Assembly (NCBI GenBank): GCA_029975915.1
Contig: JARKOC010000197.1
Coordinates: 7,810 to 71,809 of the forward strand
Length of the DNA: 64,000 nucleotides
From: Bryobacteraceae bacterium
GTDB lineage: Bacteria > Acidobacteriota > Terriglobia > Bryobacterales > Bryobacteraceae
Direction: 5' to 3'
Part shown: positions 8,771 to 17,654 of the stretch, in pieces
How positions within the stretch are numbered: position 1 is the first letter of the stretch
Layout of the letters: every line of letters begins with the position of its first letter
Program-made: the position numbers and the translations under genes
The notes under the pieces: generated by a model
Told to the model about the DNA's origin: nothing
What the model saw: the letters and a program-made list of their open reading frames with translations, nothing else
Databases searched by the model: none

Positions 8771-10042
8771 CTATTCCTCGCCACCGATTTGTGATCGGAG
8801 CAGCGTCGACTTGAGGAAGAAGCTGCCATGCGCGACGACAACCTCCCCCTTCTTGACACCGCCCGTGACCTCGACCCAGCCGTCGCTCTGGGTTCCTAGT
8901 CCCACATTGCGTGGTTCGAACTCGGTCTCGGAGATCCGCACAAACACGACCGGCCGATCATTCACTTGCTGAATGGCGGCCGCCGGGACCAGAAGCGCCT
9001 GCCTGTTCGCTGGGGTGGGCAACTGCACCGTCGCGAACATATCGAGCTTGAGTCTTCCGTCGCGATTCGGGACCTCGCAGCGAACCTTTGCCGTACGGGT
9101 CTTCGGGTCCAGGAAGTCGCTAACATACGTGATCCTTCCAAGGAACGTCTCCCCTGGGTAGGAGTCGGTGACGATGCGGGCTTCCTGCCCGGCGTGGATG
9201 AGGGCGATGTCTTTCTCGTAGACATCGGCCAGGACCCATGCCGTTGAGAGATCGGCAATCGTAAACACCTCGTCGGATGGACCGAATGCCTCGCCTTCGG
9301 CGGCGTTGTACTTGATCACGATTCCGTCGAAAGGCGCGGTCATCCGGCTGTGCGACCCCTCACGGTGGGATCCCGCCCCCTCACGCGGGTTGATTGCCTT
9401 GACGGCAGCTTCGTCAAGTCCGAAGCGGTGGAGTTTCTCCTCGGTCTTGGCGAGTTCGGCCTCCTGGCTCTCAATCGATGCAAGAGCGTTTTTGTATTCC
9501 GCGGTTCGCTTTTCCAGTTCGGCTCGGGCTAGCGCTCCTACATCAACCAGTGCCTTGGCACGATCGAGCGATCGTTGCGTGACTTCGGCCTCCGCCTTCG
9601 CTTTGCCGAGCGCCGCGACAGCCGCGCTGTACTGTCCGATGATTTCGCCCAGTTCGATATTGTCGTAGACGAGCAGAACCTGGCCCGCCCGGACACGATC
9701 ACCCAAACGCACGTTCACCTTCTCAATGCGTCCTTGGGCTAACGGCCGCACATGGGCTACGCGGGATTCATTAGGGCTCACGACCCCCGTTGCCTGCAGT
9801 GAGCGCGTGACCGACCGCAGTTGTGCAGGCTCGAAACGCAGGCCAATATTCTTCTGCGCGGCGGCATCCATCCGAAGCCGTCCACCTGGCTGCTGCTCCT
9901 CGCCTGGCTCGTCCTTCGCCGACGCCCCTTTTGCGCGGTCGGAATGCGACAACCTCTCGAAGACGAAAGCGCCCGCCGCCATTCCACCGAGGAAGATCGC
10001 GATAATCCAGAATTTCCGAAGTTTTGTAGAACGATCTGTCAT
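8771..10042 (-). CDS. czcB: CzcB-type periplasmic adaptor (membrane fusion protein)
   Basis: 423-aa adaptor that joins the RND pump to the outer-membrane channel. An N-terminal anchor helix (WIIAIFLGGMAAGAFVF) is followed by a lipoyl-like half (GRIEKVNVRLGDRVRAGQ), a helical hairpin of about 90 residues rich in Ala, Glu and Lys, the second lipoyl half (TAPFDGIVIKYNAAEG), a beta-barrel (FTIADLSTAWVLADVYEKD) and a membrane-proximal domain. No N-terminal metal-binding domain, unlike the CusB of this window. ATG at 10042 has AAGGA 7 bases upstream; the TTG two codons earlier is less likely. Confidence 0.92.
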   Translation of the reverse strand: MTDRSTKLRKFWIIAIFLGGMAAGAFVFERLSHSDRAKGASAKDEPGEEQQPGGRLRMDAAAQKNIGLRFEPAQLRSVTRSLQATGVVSPNESRVAHVRPLAQGRIEKVNVRLGDRVRAGQVLLVYDNIELGEIIGQYSAAVAALGKAKAEAEVTQRSLDRAKALVDVGALARAELEKRTAEYKNALASIESQEAELAKTEEKLHRFGLDEAAVKAINPREGAGSHREGSHSRMTAPFDGIVIKYNAAEGEAFGPSDEVFTIADLSTAWVLADVYEKDIALIHAGQEARIVTDSYPGETFLGRITYVSDFLDPKTRTAKVRCEVPNRDGRLKLDMFATVQLPTPANRQALLVPAAAIQQVNDRPVVFVRISETEFEPRNVGLGTQSDGWVEVTGGVKKGEVVVAHGSFFLKSTLLRSQIGGEE

Positions 10043-10059
10043 GGTCAATCCTTCTCGAT

Positions 10060-11400
10060 CTAGAAGATGGGGGCTCCCGTTGCCCTTTCAATTTCAACCG
10101 CGGCGAGGAAGCCCTCGCGCAGGAGGTCCGTGTAGGCGCGTTGCGTGTCGATCAGCCGGCGCTGCTCGTTGATTACATCCAACAGCCTGATTTCACCTAA
10201 GTCGTATGCCGCCCGGAGGATCCTGACGTTCTCGCGCGACTGTTGCAAGACTCCCTCGTCGAACACCGCCAGCGCTTTCGCGGCCGTTTCATACCGCGTG
10301 ATCGCCGCCTGAATCTCCTGCCGGATCACCCGCTCCAGGTACTGCCGTCGCAGCGCCGCATTCTGCTGCCTGGCTATCGAGGCCTGAATGTTTCCCTGGT
10401 TGCGGTTCCTCAGTGGCAGGTTGATAGAGACACCCGCGGTCAGCATGTCGTCGGTATCGCGGATGGGAACGGATGGCCCCACCGGAGTTCTGAGACCAAA
10501 CTGGTCGAACTGGGACTTAACTCGCGAGTACCGTGTGAACCCAACCAGATTGGGAACGGCTTCTGACTTCGCAAGCCTGGTTTCCGCATCGGTCAAAGAC
10601 TCTTCGATTCGCACGGCTTTCAGATCAGGTCTCTCGGCCAGTGCGCGCGCGACTACCTGATCGAGAATCAGGCTCAGCTTTGGGGCTGCCAGCGCGCCGG
10701 CCAGTTTCAGCGATTCGTCGGGGCTGAAGCCGGCAAGGGTTTTCAGTTCGAGCAGCGCACGCTCGATCTGGTTCGTGAAAATGAGCCTGTCCGATGCAAT
10801 CCGGTTGACCTCCACCCGCAAGAGCCCCTCCTCTAGCGGCGTGCCTTCACCCTGGCGAGTCCGTGCCTGAGCGATCTGATAGCTTTGGCGATTGAGCTCA
10901 TAGAGTTGTTCCGCCGATGTCAGATCGCGCGCGGCGGCAAGTGCTTCGGCAAAGCGCGCCTTCACGTCGGCTTTTAGCAGGCGTTCGCGGTTGGCGATCT
11001 CCAGCGTTGCGAGTTCCACACCAAGACCTCCCACTTCCACCCGGCGATCCCGCTTGCCCCCGAGTTCGAACGTGTGCGAGTACCCGATGCCGAACTCACT
11101 TTCACCGGGACTGTTCAGAACCTTCCCGCTCGCGAAACTCGTATCGATCGACGGGTTGACCCGCAACTTGGACTGGGTGAGCAGGCCTTGCGCTTCGGCG
11201 ATCCGTTGCCTCGCGGCCACGAGATCCCCATTGCGTTTCAATGCTGCCTCAACCAGCCGATCGAGCGCCTCGCCGCCGGTTTCGGACACGTATTGTGCGG
11301 CGGATGCCGGCGCAAGCGTTTGCGCGGAAGCGGACGGCAGCCAAGCCGGCGCGGCGGCGCCAACCGTGGCCAAAAACATAAAGAAATCACGTAAGAGCAT
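10060..11400 (-). CDS. czcC: CzcC-type TolC family outer-membrane channel
   Basis: 446-aa outer-membrane efflux protein. A signal peptide ends near SASAQ, then two OEP repeats: ALKRNGDLVAARQRIAEAQG and the internal equivalent ALAERPDLKAVRIEESLTDA. A linker region SINLPLRNRNQGN is the typical transition to the second barrel segment. The ATG at 11400 is chosen because it begins the signal peptide; an in-frame ATG 54 bases upstream would add a charged leader. First pump gene of the czc operon, following a small Cys-containing secreted protein. Confidence 0.9.
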   Translation of the reverse strand: MLLRDFFMFLATVGAAAPAWLPSASAQTLAPASAAQYVSETGGEALDRLVEAALKRNGDLVAARQRIAEAQGLLTQSKLRVNPSIDTSFASGKVLNSPGESEFGIGYSHTFELGGKRDRRVEVGGLGVELATLEIANRERLLKADVKARFAEALAAARDLTSAEQLYELNRQSYQIAQARTRQGEGTPLEEGLLRVEVNRIASDRLIFTNQIERALLELKTLAGFSPDESLKLAGALAAPKLSLILDQVVARALAERPDLKAVRIEESLTDAETRLAKSEAVPNLVGFTRYSRVKSQFDQFGLRTPVGPSVPIRDTDDMLTAGVSINLPLRNRNQGNIQASIARQQNAALRRQYLERVIRQEIQAAITRYETAAKALAVFDEGVLQQSRENVRILRAAYDLGEIRLLDVINEQRRLIDTQRAYTDLLREGFLAAVEIERATGAPIF

Positions 11401-11497
11401 ATTTGAGGACCTGAAAGTCAGTGATTTTAGATACAAACGGCTACACGACCGCACGTGGGCTAACTGGGTCGGTTCGAATCAGCTCAGGGGAGAATTC

Positions 11498-11911
11498 TCA
11501 GCAGCGAAGGGAGGTAGTTGGGCGTGGAGAGAAGGTGGGATGCTGCAGGAGGTCGAGACTAATCGCAGACGCGATGGCCGTCTCTTGGTTGAGCCGGGAT
11601 GGGGTGATCACGGCGAAGGCGGAATTCGCGAAGGTGACGAGACGCGATGACTCCGACTGTGTGCTGTTAATCCCGATCGTTGGCGTGACAGGGTAGTCCG
11701 TGCATCCTTGACAAGGAGTTGGTTCAGACAAGGAGCTACCGGAGGAGCCGGCGCCACGCACACAGCAGAGAGCCGCCCAATCCTCGATAGTGTCGTGACC
11801 CGTGGAAGAAACGCAAACCACTTTGAACGCGCCTGGAGCCCCCACCAGCAACAAGGCCGTGATGAGGAGGCGAACCAGGTGGGTGTTCCAGAGCATGGTC
11901 AGCGGGTGCAC
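11498..11911 (-). CDS. Small secreted Cys-containing protein at head of czc operon
   Basis: 137 aa from a GTG with AAGGGCGG upstream. An N-terminal signal peptide (LVRLLITALLLVGAPGAFK) precedes a mature part with VVCVSSTGHDTIED, ALCC and CQGCTDY. The C-G-GH-IE-CC-CxxC layout recalls the small periplasmic proteins often placed in front of CzcCBA operons in soil and delta-proteobacterial genomes, which have no assigned function. The paired cysteines and the His suggest periplasmic metal binding; this is inference. The second half is low-complexity Ser/Thr-rich. Confidence 0.6.
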   Translation of the reverse strand: MHPLTMLWNTHLVRLLITALLLVGAPGAFKVVCVSSTGHDTIEDWAALCCVRGAGSSGSSLSEPTPCQGCTDYPVTPTIGINSTQSESSRLVTFANSAFAVITPSRLNQETAIASAISLDLLQHPTFSPRPTTSLRC

Positions 11912-11923
11912 TCTTTTCCGCCC

Positions 11924-12181
11924 TTATCGTACCACGGCGTACGGGCTTTGCGGGTCTCTCAGTCTCTTGCCTTTTGCAACCCTCGCCTGCTGTTTCGGAG
12001 TGAGTACCTGCTGATGTTCGACGCCCGTCTCATCGATCGTCACGGGGCCGGGGTGGTCCTTAAGCACGCGATCGTGACGCACTTCGAACAGCAAACCATG
12101 CCCCGACGCCGTCAGAGCAGCGACAGAGAGCAGGATGGCCCTCATGCTACGACCTGTTGCTTTTTGACTTCGGTGTTCCAT
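11924..12181 (-). pseudogene. Truncated paralogue of the secreted protein behind cusA
   Basis: 85 codons matching the N-terminus of the gene at 18558-19367: MEHRSQK in both, a signal peptide, then FEVRHDRVLKDHPG against YQVRHDRPLHDHRR, and TGVEHQQVLTPK against QGVGYQQVIPEE. Similarity stops near the DPQSPY residues, about 180 residues before the end of the full-length protein. Its start overlaps the cusA remnant exactly as the intact pair overlaps at 19331-19367, showing that a cusA-plus-partner block was once duplicated. It ends 12 bases before the czc operon's first gene. Confidence 0.7.
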
Positions 12182-12558
12182 TTCCAAACCTCGTAGATTG
12201 CCGGGGAGACCACAAGCTCGAGAATGAAGGACGCGAAGATGCCGCCAATCATGGGCGCAGCGATTCGCTTCATCACGTCGGCCCCTGTTCCGGCCGACCA
12301 CATGATGGGTAACAGCCCCATGACCATGCAGGCCACGGTCATGAACTTGTGACGGAATCGCTTCACGGCCCCGGTGTGAATTGCTTCCTACAGCTCGGCC
12401 AACGTCCGCATCCTTCCTTCCCCCTTCGCGCTCTCATAGGCGATGTTCAAGTACAGCAGACAGATGGCGCCGACAGCGGAAAACGGAACGGCGAGTACGA
12501 TGATGAAAGTCTCGGTGACCGATTTCGTGTTGATGTACAGGAGCATGATGATCAACTC
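12142..12558 (-). pseudogene. cusA 3'-end remnant
   Basis: Minus-strand remnant of the last 170 or so codons of a CusA-type pump: IIMLLYINTKSVTETF, AVPFSAVGAI, LLYLNIAYESAKGEG, then the C-terminal segment KFMTVACMVMGLLPIMWSAG and IYEVWKWNTEVKK. Compared with the intact cusA at 19.3-22.6 kb it has lost about 30 codons in frame between AVGAI and LLYLNIA, and a CAG codon has become TAG (12388-12390). Its upstream end is fused near 12558 to an oppositely oriented ATPase fragment. Not functional. Confidence 0.85.
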
Positions 12559-13218
12559 GGTCAGGAGACACCTGAGGTGCACGAGCAACTCGAATCGCTG
12601 TCCGCAACCGGCCACACGGTCGTCGTTGTTGGAAATGACGCGCATGTGTGTGGGTTCTTCGCCCTGGCGGACCGAATTCGACCTGAGGCCGCGACATCGA
12701 TCAGACGACTCCGCTCGTTGGGTGTCGATCATCTGGTGATGCTGACTGGCGACAACCGAGGTACGGCGGAGGCCATTGCGAGAGAGGCCGGCGTGATTGA
12801 AGTCGAGGCGGAGTTGCTGCCTGAAGAAAAAGTGACCGCGGTGGAGAGCCTTGTGGGCAAACACCAGACTGTGGCGATGGTCGGTGACGGCATCAACGAC
12901 GCACCGGCGTTGGCGCGCGCCTCGCTTGGCATCGCGATGGGAGCCGGTGGAAGTGATACGGCCATCGAAACCGCCGACATCGCGCTGATGTCGGACGACC
13001 TCACCAAGCTTCCCTGGTTAGTTCAGCACTCCCGGCGGATGCTGGCCATCATCCGCGTGAACATTTTTCTATCCCTGGCGGTGAAGGCGCTGTTCGTCGG
13101 ACTCACACTTGCGGGTCACGCGTCACTTTGGGCGGCCATCGCGGCGGACATGGGCGTATCGCTACTCGTTATGGCGAATGCGCTAAGGCTACTTCGCGAT
13201 AGCTGTCGGGCGGCCTGA
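12559..13218 (+). pseudogene. 3' third of a Zn/Cd-type P1B-ATPase
   Basis: About 219 codons homologous to the end of the ATPase at 2919-5102: from GQETPEVHEQLESLSATGH through the hinge [28 protein letters not shown] and the last two helices AADMGVSLLVMANALRLL. Catalytic Asp, CPC helix and nucleotide-binding front half are missing. Sequence is diverged enough from the intact copy to be an older paralogue, not a fresh duplicate. The 5' break coincides with the cusA remnant junction. An upstream ATG at 12349 gives an open frame, but its first 70 residues are antisense of cusA. Confidence 0.85.
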
Positions 13219-13327
13219 CTTGTTCAAGCCGGCACTAGGAGCGCACTAACGCTCGCCACTTCGCCTACGTCGGATTCTCCCGGAAACTGCCTCTGAGTCG
13301 GGCTCTCCTCGCCGCTCCAGGATGTAT

Positions 13328-13358
13328 CGCACCGGCAACCCTTGTGGGCGCCGGTGCG
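13328..13358. other. Strong hairpin after the ATPase fragment
   Basis: CGCACCGGC (13328-13336) pairs perfectly with GCCGGTGCG (13350-13358); the loop region contains a further CCC/GGG pairing. Only two T residues follow on the plus strand, so it is a weak candidate for an intrinsic terminator. Confidence 0.35.
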
Positions 13359-13434
13359 TTACAGGTGATTCAAATGCTTGCCCGAGAGTAGCTCGGACGA
13401 CTCCTGCTTGTGTCGACAAGGACCGGCGGGGCCG

Positions 13435-13839
13435 CTACTTCCCGATCTCTTTCGCCATTGCCTCGTGGGCCGTGGCCATGGCACGCATCTCCTTGGCCGC
13501 CTTTCGGCAGTGTTCGGCGAAGTACTTGCAGTGCTCCGCCGAATTCGGCGACATCGGAGTCTTTGAGGAACCCATCCTCGGATTCCGCGTGTACTCAACC
13601 GCCAGCGCCTCATGCTCCAGGGCCTCGGCCTCGTGCTTCTCGGCCATCGCGTTGAAATGGCGGGCCAGTTTCATGTGGTCGGCCGGCGTCTTGGCATTGG
13701 CCACAAGCGCCTTGACCTCCTTGGATTTCAGCATCCCTTTCATTTCCACGGCCGTTGCCTGCGGGGCTGAGATCGCGATCACTGCAGCCAGAACCATCGC
13801 GGAGGTTATGGCTTGTTTCCAATTCATTCCGTTTTTCAT
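13435..13839 (-). CDS. Secreted His/Met-rich helical protein
   Basis: 134-aa protein with a clear signal peptide (residues 1-30, ending PQATA) and a mature helical domain dense in Met and His: DHMKLARHFNAMAEKHEAEA, LEHEALAVEY, SAEHCKYFAEHCRKAAKEMR, MATAHEAMAKE. The repeated H-x3-H/M spacing along helices would place ligands on one face, consistent with periplasmic metal binding. Small families of this type occur beside copper genes in Acidobacteriota but lack an assigned role. AAGGAGAGA lies 7 bases before the ATG. A sigma-54-like promoter is 62-75 bases upstream. Confidence 0.7.
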   Translation of the reverse strand: MKNGMNWKQAITSAMVLAAVIAISAPQATAVEMKGMLKSKEVKALVANAKTPADHMKLARHFNAMAEKHEAEALEHEALAVEYTRNPRMGSSKTPMSPNSAEHCKYFAEHCRKAAKEMRAMATAHEAMAKEIGK

Positions 13840-13900
13840 TTCAGTCTCTCCTTGTGTTGCCCGCTCAGCGACTTGGTGAGCTCTGACACCCTGGCCAAAT

Positions 13901-13914
13901 GCAGCTCGCCTGCC
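13901..13914 (-). promoter_or_regulatory. Candidate sigma-54 promoter for the His/Met-rich protein
   Basis: On the minus strand TGGCAGG-CGAG-CTGCA matches 10 of 12 defined positions of TGGCACG-N4-TTGCW, with GG and GC exactly 10 bases apart. The start point would fall near 13889, giving a 50-base leader with a good ribosome-binding site. Confidence 0.5.
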
Positions 13915-13947
13915 AATCCTGGAACGATAGATAACGTGTTGTAGACA

Positions 13948-13965
13948 GGGCACTTGTGAGTGGCG
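13948..13965. promoter_or_regulatory. Degenerate copy of the GGGCAC-N6-GTGCCC dyad
   Basis: GGGCAC-TTGTGA-GTGGCG: the left half is exact, the right half matches 4 of 6 positions. It lies 55 bases (centre to centre) upstream of the -12 element of the candidate promoter at 13901-13914. The same dyad is present in better form at 39.98, 43.64 and 46.92 kb. Confidence 0.3.
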
Positions 13966-14104
13966 GGCCGAGTGAGAACCATATGCGGATGGACTAACAG
14001 GGCCAGCGATTGGAGAGCCAGGGGCAGCGGAGACTAAGCGGTAGCCGGACTCCGGATTCCGCAAGTGAATTGCTGGGTGTACGATGAGCCCAAGAGGGAT
14101 TGCA

Positions 14105-14596
14105 ATGCCGAGAAAGAGCTTGGTCTTGGGATTCGTTGTTATTGTTGTGCTTGCCGGGCTTGGATTCGCGGGCTGGCGTTACGTCCAGGCGCGGAACGCG
14201 CAATCCTGCAAGGCATGCACGCGTCCCGTCCACTCACACATGAAGACAGTGGGACTCGTTGACGGCAAGCGATCCGTATACTGCTGCCCGGCGTGTGCGC
14301 TATCAGTTCATCAACAATCTGGCAAGCCGGTGCAGGTCGTCGAGTTGACAGACTACCTCACCAATAGCCCGCTGAAGCCGGAAAGCAGCTACTTGGTCCG
14401 AAACAGCGACGTGAACCCGTGCCTGCAGCACAATCCTGCCGTCGGCGAAAGCCAACAACCCCTTGAATCGCACTTCGATCGTTGCTCGCCGAGCGTCCTC
14501 GCCTTCAGTGACCAGCGGTCGGCGAGTACCTTCGCAAATGAGCACGGAGGCCAAGTCGTCAGGTTTTCCGAGTTCGCCTCGGACTTCCAGCGGTAA
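14105..14596 (+). CDS. Membrane-anchored NosL-like, Cys-rich protein
   Basis: 163 aa: an N-terminal anchor helix (LVLGFVVIVVLAGLGFAGW) then an extracytoplasmic domain with SCKACTRPVHSHMK, VYCCPACALSVHQ, and later a C-terminal part FSDQRSASTFANEHGGQVVRF. The last motif and the overall plan resemble NosL-family copper-binding lipoproteins, where an Ala/Phe-x-GG segment follows a Cys site. Role in delivering or sequestering Cu in the periplasm is inferred. ATG at 14105 has AGAGGG 6 bases upstream; the ATG at 14084 lacks one. Convergent with copA. Confidence 0.65.
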   Translation: MPRKSLVLGFVVIVVLAGLGFAGWRYVQARNAQSCKACTRPVHSHMKTVGLVDGKRSVYCCPACALSVHQQSGKPVQVVELTDYLTNSPLKPESSYLVRNSDVNPCLQHNPAVGESQQPLESHFDRCSPSVLAFSDQRSASTFANEHGGQVVRFSEFASDFQR

Positions 14597-14658
14597 GATT
14601 CAACTACTTTTGAGGTGCCCCTCATCGAGGGTCGCTGTTACCCAGTTCGCAGAACGGT

Positions 14659-17130
14659 TCACGCCCTTGCGCGCCGGAGGCGCAGGGCGTTGCCCACCAC
14701 TGAGACTGAACTGAAACTCATGGCGGCAGCGGCGATCATCGGACTCAACAACAACCCAAAGAATGGGTAGAGCACTCCGGCCGCCACGGGCACGCCAAGC
14801 GCGTTGTAGACGAAGGCGAAGAACAAGTTCTCCTTGATGTTGCGCATCGTGGCACGGCTCAGCCGGCGCGCGCGCACGATGCCTCCAAGATCGCCTTTGA
14901 CGAGAGTCACACCGGCGCTCTCCATCGCGACGTCAGTGCCCGTTCCCATCGCGATGCCGATATGGGCTTTCGCCAGCGCTGGTGCATCGTTAATCCCGTC
15001 GCCAGCCATTGCAACGAACCGGCCCAAGTCTTGGAGCCGCTTTACCGCGTGGCTCTTGTCTTCCGGCAGCACCTCGGCAACCACCTCGTCGATCCCGAGT
15101 TTGCTGGCAACAGCTTGGGCAGTTGTTTGGCTGTCTCCCGTCAGCATGACAATCCGGATGTTTTCGTTGTGCAACTGCCGAATGGCTTCCGCAGTGGTCG
15201 CCTTGATCGGATCCGCAACGCCGATCAGCCCTACGAGTTTGCCGTCGACTGCAACGAACATGACGGTCTGGCCGTCCGCGCGCATCGTCTCAGCCTCGCC
15301 AGTCATGCTCTCCGGAGTGACACCTGAGTCCTCCATCAACCGGCGGTTGCCGAGGAGCACTTCCAACCCATCCACACGTGCCCTAACGCCTTTGCCCGTC
15401 ACAGATTCAAAGCTCTCAGCGGCGAGAACCGAAATGCCGCGCACCTCCGCTCCAGCGACGATGGCGGCTGCAAGGGGGTGTTCACTCGCACGCTCAAGAC
15501 TCGCAGCCAGTTGTAGCAGCCGCGCCTCATCAAAGCCGGGCGCAGGTTTCACCGCTAACAGTCTCGGCTTGCCTTCGGTGAGCGTTCCGGTCTTGTCTAC
15601 AACAAGGGTGTCGACTTGGCGCAGGAATTCGATGGCTTCGGCGTTCTTGAACAGCACGCCCATGGTTGCGCCTTTGCCCGCGGCAACCATGATCGACATC
15701 GGCGTCGCCAAACCCAATGCGCATGGGCAAGCAATGATCAGCACCGCCACCGCCGCGATCAAGGCGTGGGCCATTCGAGGTTGCGGTCCCACCACAGACC
15801 AAATGACGAACGTCAATACGGAGACACCGACCACGATGGGTACAAAGTAGCCTGCCACCTGATCGGCGAGCTTTTGAATCGGTGCGCGGCTCCTCTGCGC
15901 TTCAGACACCATTCGCACGATCTGCGCCAGCATAGTCTCCGAGCCGACGCGGTCGGCCCGCATTACCAGGGTCCCGGTACCATTCAAAGTGGCCCCCGTC
16001 ACCCGATCACCAGCACCCTTTTCAACCGGAATCGGTTCGCCGGTGATCATGGACTCGTCCACACTGCTCTTCCCCTCCACAACCACGCCATCCACGGGAA
16101 CTTTTTCTCCTGGCCGGATGCGGAGATGCGCCCCAACCTGCACATGTTCCAACGGGACATCCGCTTCTGAACCGTCGTCGCGTACCAGGCGTGCAATCTT
16201 CGGTGCAAGGCCGAGAAGGGCCTTGATGGCTGACCCGGTCTGGCTGCGTGCCCTCAGTTCCAGGACCTGGCCGAGCAGAACCAACGTGACAATGACAGCG
16301 GCAGCCTCGTAGTAAACTGCCACGTTGCCGCCGTTGTCACGGAAGGCTACAGGGAACACTCCGGGCGCCAGTGTGGCGATGAGACTGTACGTATAGGCAA
16401 CCGACACGCCGAGGCCGATGAGCGTGAACATGTTCAGGCCCCGGTTGACAACCGAATGCCAGCCGCGAACAAAGAACGGCCAGCCGCCCCACAGGATCAC
16501 AGGGCTGCTGAGGAGGAGTTCAATCCATGTCCAGGTCCCCTTCGAGGCAAGTTGTTGCAGAGGCTGTCCGGGGATCATCTCACCCATCGCGGCGATCACT
16601 ACCGGGATGGTCAGGACGACGCTGATCCAGAAGCGTCGGGTCATGCCGGCCAGTTCGGGATTCTGTTCCTCGTCGGCCGAAACCACCTTGGGTTCAAGCG
16701 CCATGCCGCAGATCGGACAGCTTCCTGGCTCGCTCCGCACGATTTCCGGGTGCATGGGGCAAACGTACTCGGTGCGGCTGGCCGACGGCGGCGCAAGAGG
16801 TTCTAAGCCCATTCCGCACTTCGGGCAGGAGCCAGGTCCTTCCTGGAGGATTTCAGGATGCATCGGACACGTATACTCAGCCGCAGTTGAAGCGGAACCC
16901 GATGCCATTGCGCGCGACGGGGCAGGTGGCGGAACGACGTACCTGTCTGGCTCGCTCCGGAACTTCTCCAAGCAGTGCTGGCTGCAGAAGTAATAGGCTC
17001 GCCCGCCGGACGATTCCGTCAGACTGGTGGACGCCGGGTCCACGCTCATGCCGCAGACCGGATCACGTGATGGTTCGCTTGGCGGCAACTCGCGGCGATG
17101 CGCGGCGTGCCCCCCTTGCTTGTGCTCCAT
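14659..17130 (-). CDS. copA: CopA-type Cu(I)-exporting P1B-1 ATPase with YHS and two HMBD modules
   Basis: 823 aa. The N-terminus has no HMA domain; it carries a YHS domain ([10 protein letters not shown] near residue 21, FCSQHC) and two heavy-metal-binding repeats, YTCPMHPEI...CPKCGM (about 85-110) and YVCPMHPEI...CPICGM (about 119-145). The pump core has [30 protein letters not shown] and the late-helix Cu(I) residues YN and MSFSS, placing it in class P1B-1. It exports Cu(I) (and Ag(I)) from cytoplasm to periplasm. Last gene of the cus block on this strand; 146 bases containing a 9-bp hairpin separate it from the gene before. Confidence 0.93.
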   Translation of the reverse strand: MEHKQGGHAAHRRELPPSEPSRDPVCGMSVDPASTSLTESSGGRAYYFCSQHCLEKFRSEPDRYVVPPPAPSRAMASGSASTAAEYTCPMHPEILQEGPGSCPKCGMGLEPLAPPSASRTEYVCPMHPEIVRSEPGSCPICGMALEPKVVSADEEQNPELAGMTRRFWISVVLTIPVVIAAMGEMIPGQPLQQLASKGTWTWIELLLSSPVILWGGWPFFVRGWHSVVNRGLNMFTLIGLGVSVAYTYSLIATLAPGVFPVAFRDNGGNVAVYYEAAAVIVTLVLLGQVLELRARSQTGSAIKALLGLAPKIARLVRDDGSEADVPLEHVQVGAHLRIRPGEKVPVDGVVVEGKSSVDESMITGEPIPVEKGAGDRVTGATLNGTGTLVMRADRVGSETMLAQIVRMVSEAQRSRAPIQKLADQVAGYFVPIVVGVSVLTFVIWSVVGPQPRMAHALIAAVAVLIIACPCALGLATPMSIMVAAGKGATMGVLFKNAEAIEFLRQVDTLVVDKTGTLTEGKPRLLAVKPAPGFDEARLLQLAASLERASEHPLAAAIVAGAEVRGISVLAAESFESVTGKGVRARVDGLEVLLGNRRLMEDSGVTPESMTGEAETMRADGQTVMFVAVDGKLVGLIGVADPIKATTAEAIRQLHNENIRIVMLTGDSQTTAQAVASKLGIDEVVAEVLPEDKSHAVKRLQDLGRFVAMAGDGINDAPALAKAHIGIAMGTGTDVAMESAGVTLVKGDLGGIVRARRLSRATMRNIKENLFFAFVYNALGVPVAAGVLYPFFGLLLSPMIAAAAMSFSSVSVVGNALRLRRARA

Positions 17131-17208
17131 ACGACGACCTCCTTCCTCTCGATTCCATCGAGACCAGGCTCTACATCTCGACTGCTCTCGACTGGATCCA
17201 CTGGTGCC

Positions 17209-17230
17209 CGTGCCGGCTTACGCCGGCACG
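17209..17230. other. Perfect 9-bp inverted repeat upstream of copA
   Basis: CGTGCCGGC and GCCGGCACG separated by TTAC. It sits between the stop of the DUF5666-like gene (17277) and the copA start (17130). No T-tract follows on the minus strand, so it could be an RNA-processing or stability hairpin or a regulator site separating copA from the cus operon. Confidence 0.4.
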
Positions 17231-17276
17231 CTTGTTCGCAACGGCTGGAACTAACTCCGTCGACACAGGGTGCCGG

Positions 17277-17633
17277 TCAGTGTTTGTGGCTGGTGTCGTG
17301 CTTTGGGGCAGCGGCGGGCGCGCTGTTGTCGAGCAGCACCTCCTTGGCGATGAACTCGCCACTTGCCAGAGTCGTGCCAAAGACGGCGACGCGATCACCT
17401 TTTTTGAAGGCCGACAGGGATGCCTTGGTCTTCCCGCGTTCAAACGTCGTCTTTTCGTTTACCGTGATCGACTTCACGCCCTTGTCCGTCTTGACTTCGA
17501 TCCGGCCATTGGCGATTGACAGCACTTCGCCCTTGGTTGGGGTTCCCTTATGTTGGCTGGGATCGTGGGCTCTCACTACAGTAGCGCCCATGAAACCAGT
17601 CAGAATCAGCGTCGCAATCAACTTGTGAAACAT
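17277..17633 (-). CDS. Secreted DUF5666-like OB-fold protein with His tail
   Basis: 118 aa: signal peptide (to VVRA), then a small beta domain KGEVLSIANGRIEVKTDKG ... GDRVAVFGTTLASGEFIAKEV typical of DUF5666, and a C-terminal KHDTSHKH. Two paralogues with the same plan lie at 31267-31632 and 33002-33367. The His-rich tail suggests periplasmic metal binding; function of the domain itself is unassigned. GGGAGGG precedes the ATG by 6 bases. Member of the cus operon, 21 bases after the cytochrome c gene. Confidence 0.75.
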   Translation of the reverse strand: MFHKLIATLILTGFMGATVVRAHDPSQHKGTPTKGEVLSIANGRIEVKTDKGVKSITVNEKTTFERGKTKASLSAFKKGDRVAVFGTTLASGEFIAKEVLLDNSAPAAAPKHDTSHKH

Positions 17634-17654
17634 TCTTCCCTCCCTTGGTTCGAC

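Noticed and set aside
12349..12558. N-terminal extension of the ATPase fragment to an ATG at 12349
   Set aside because: These codons are antisense of the cusA remnant and have no ATPase similarity.
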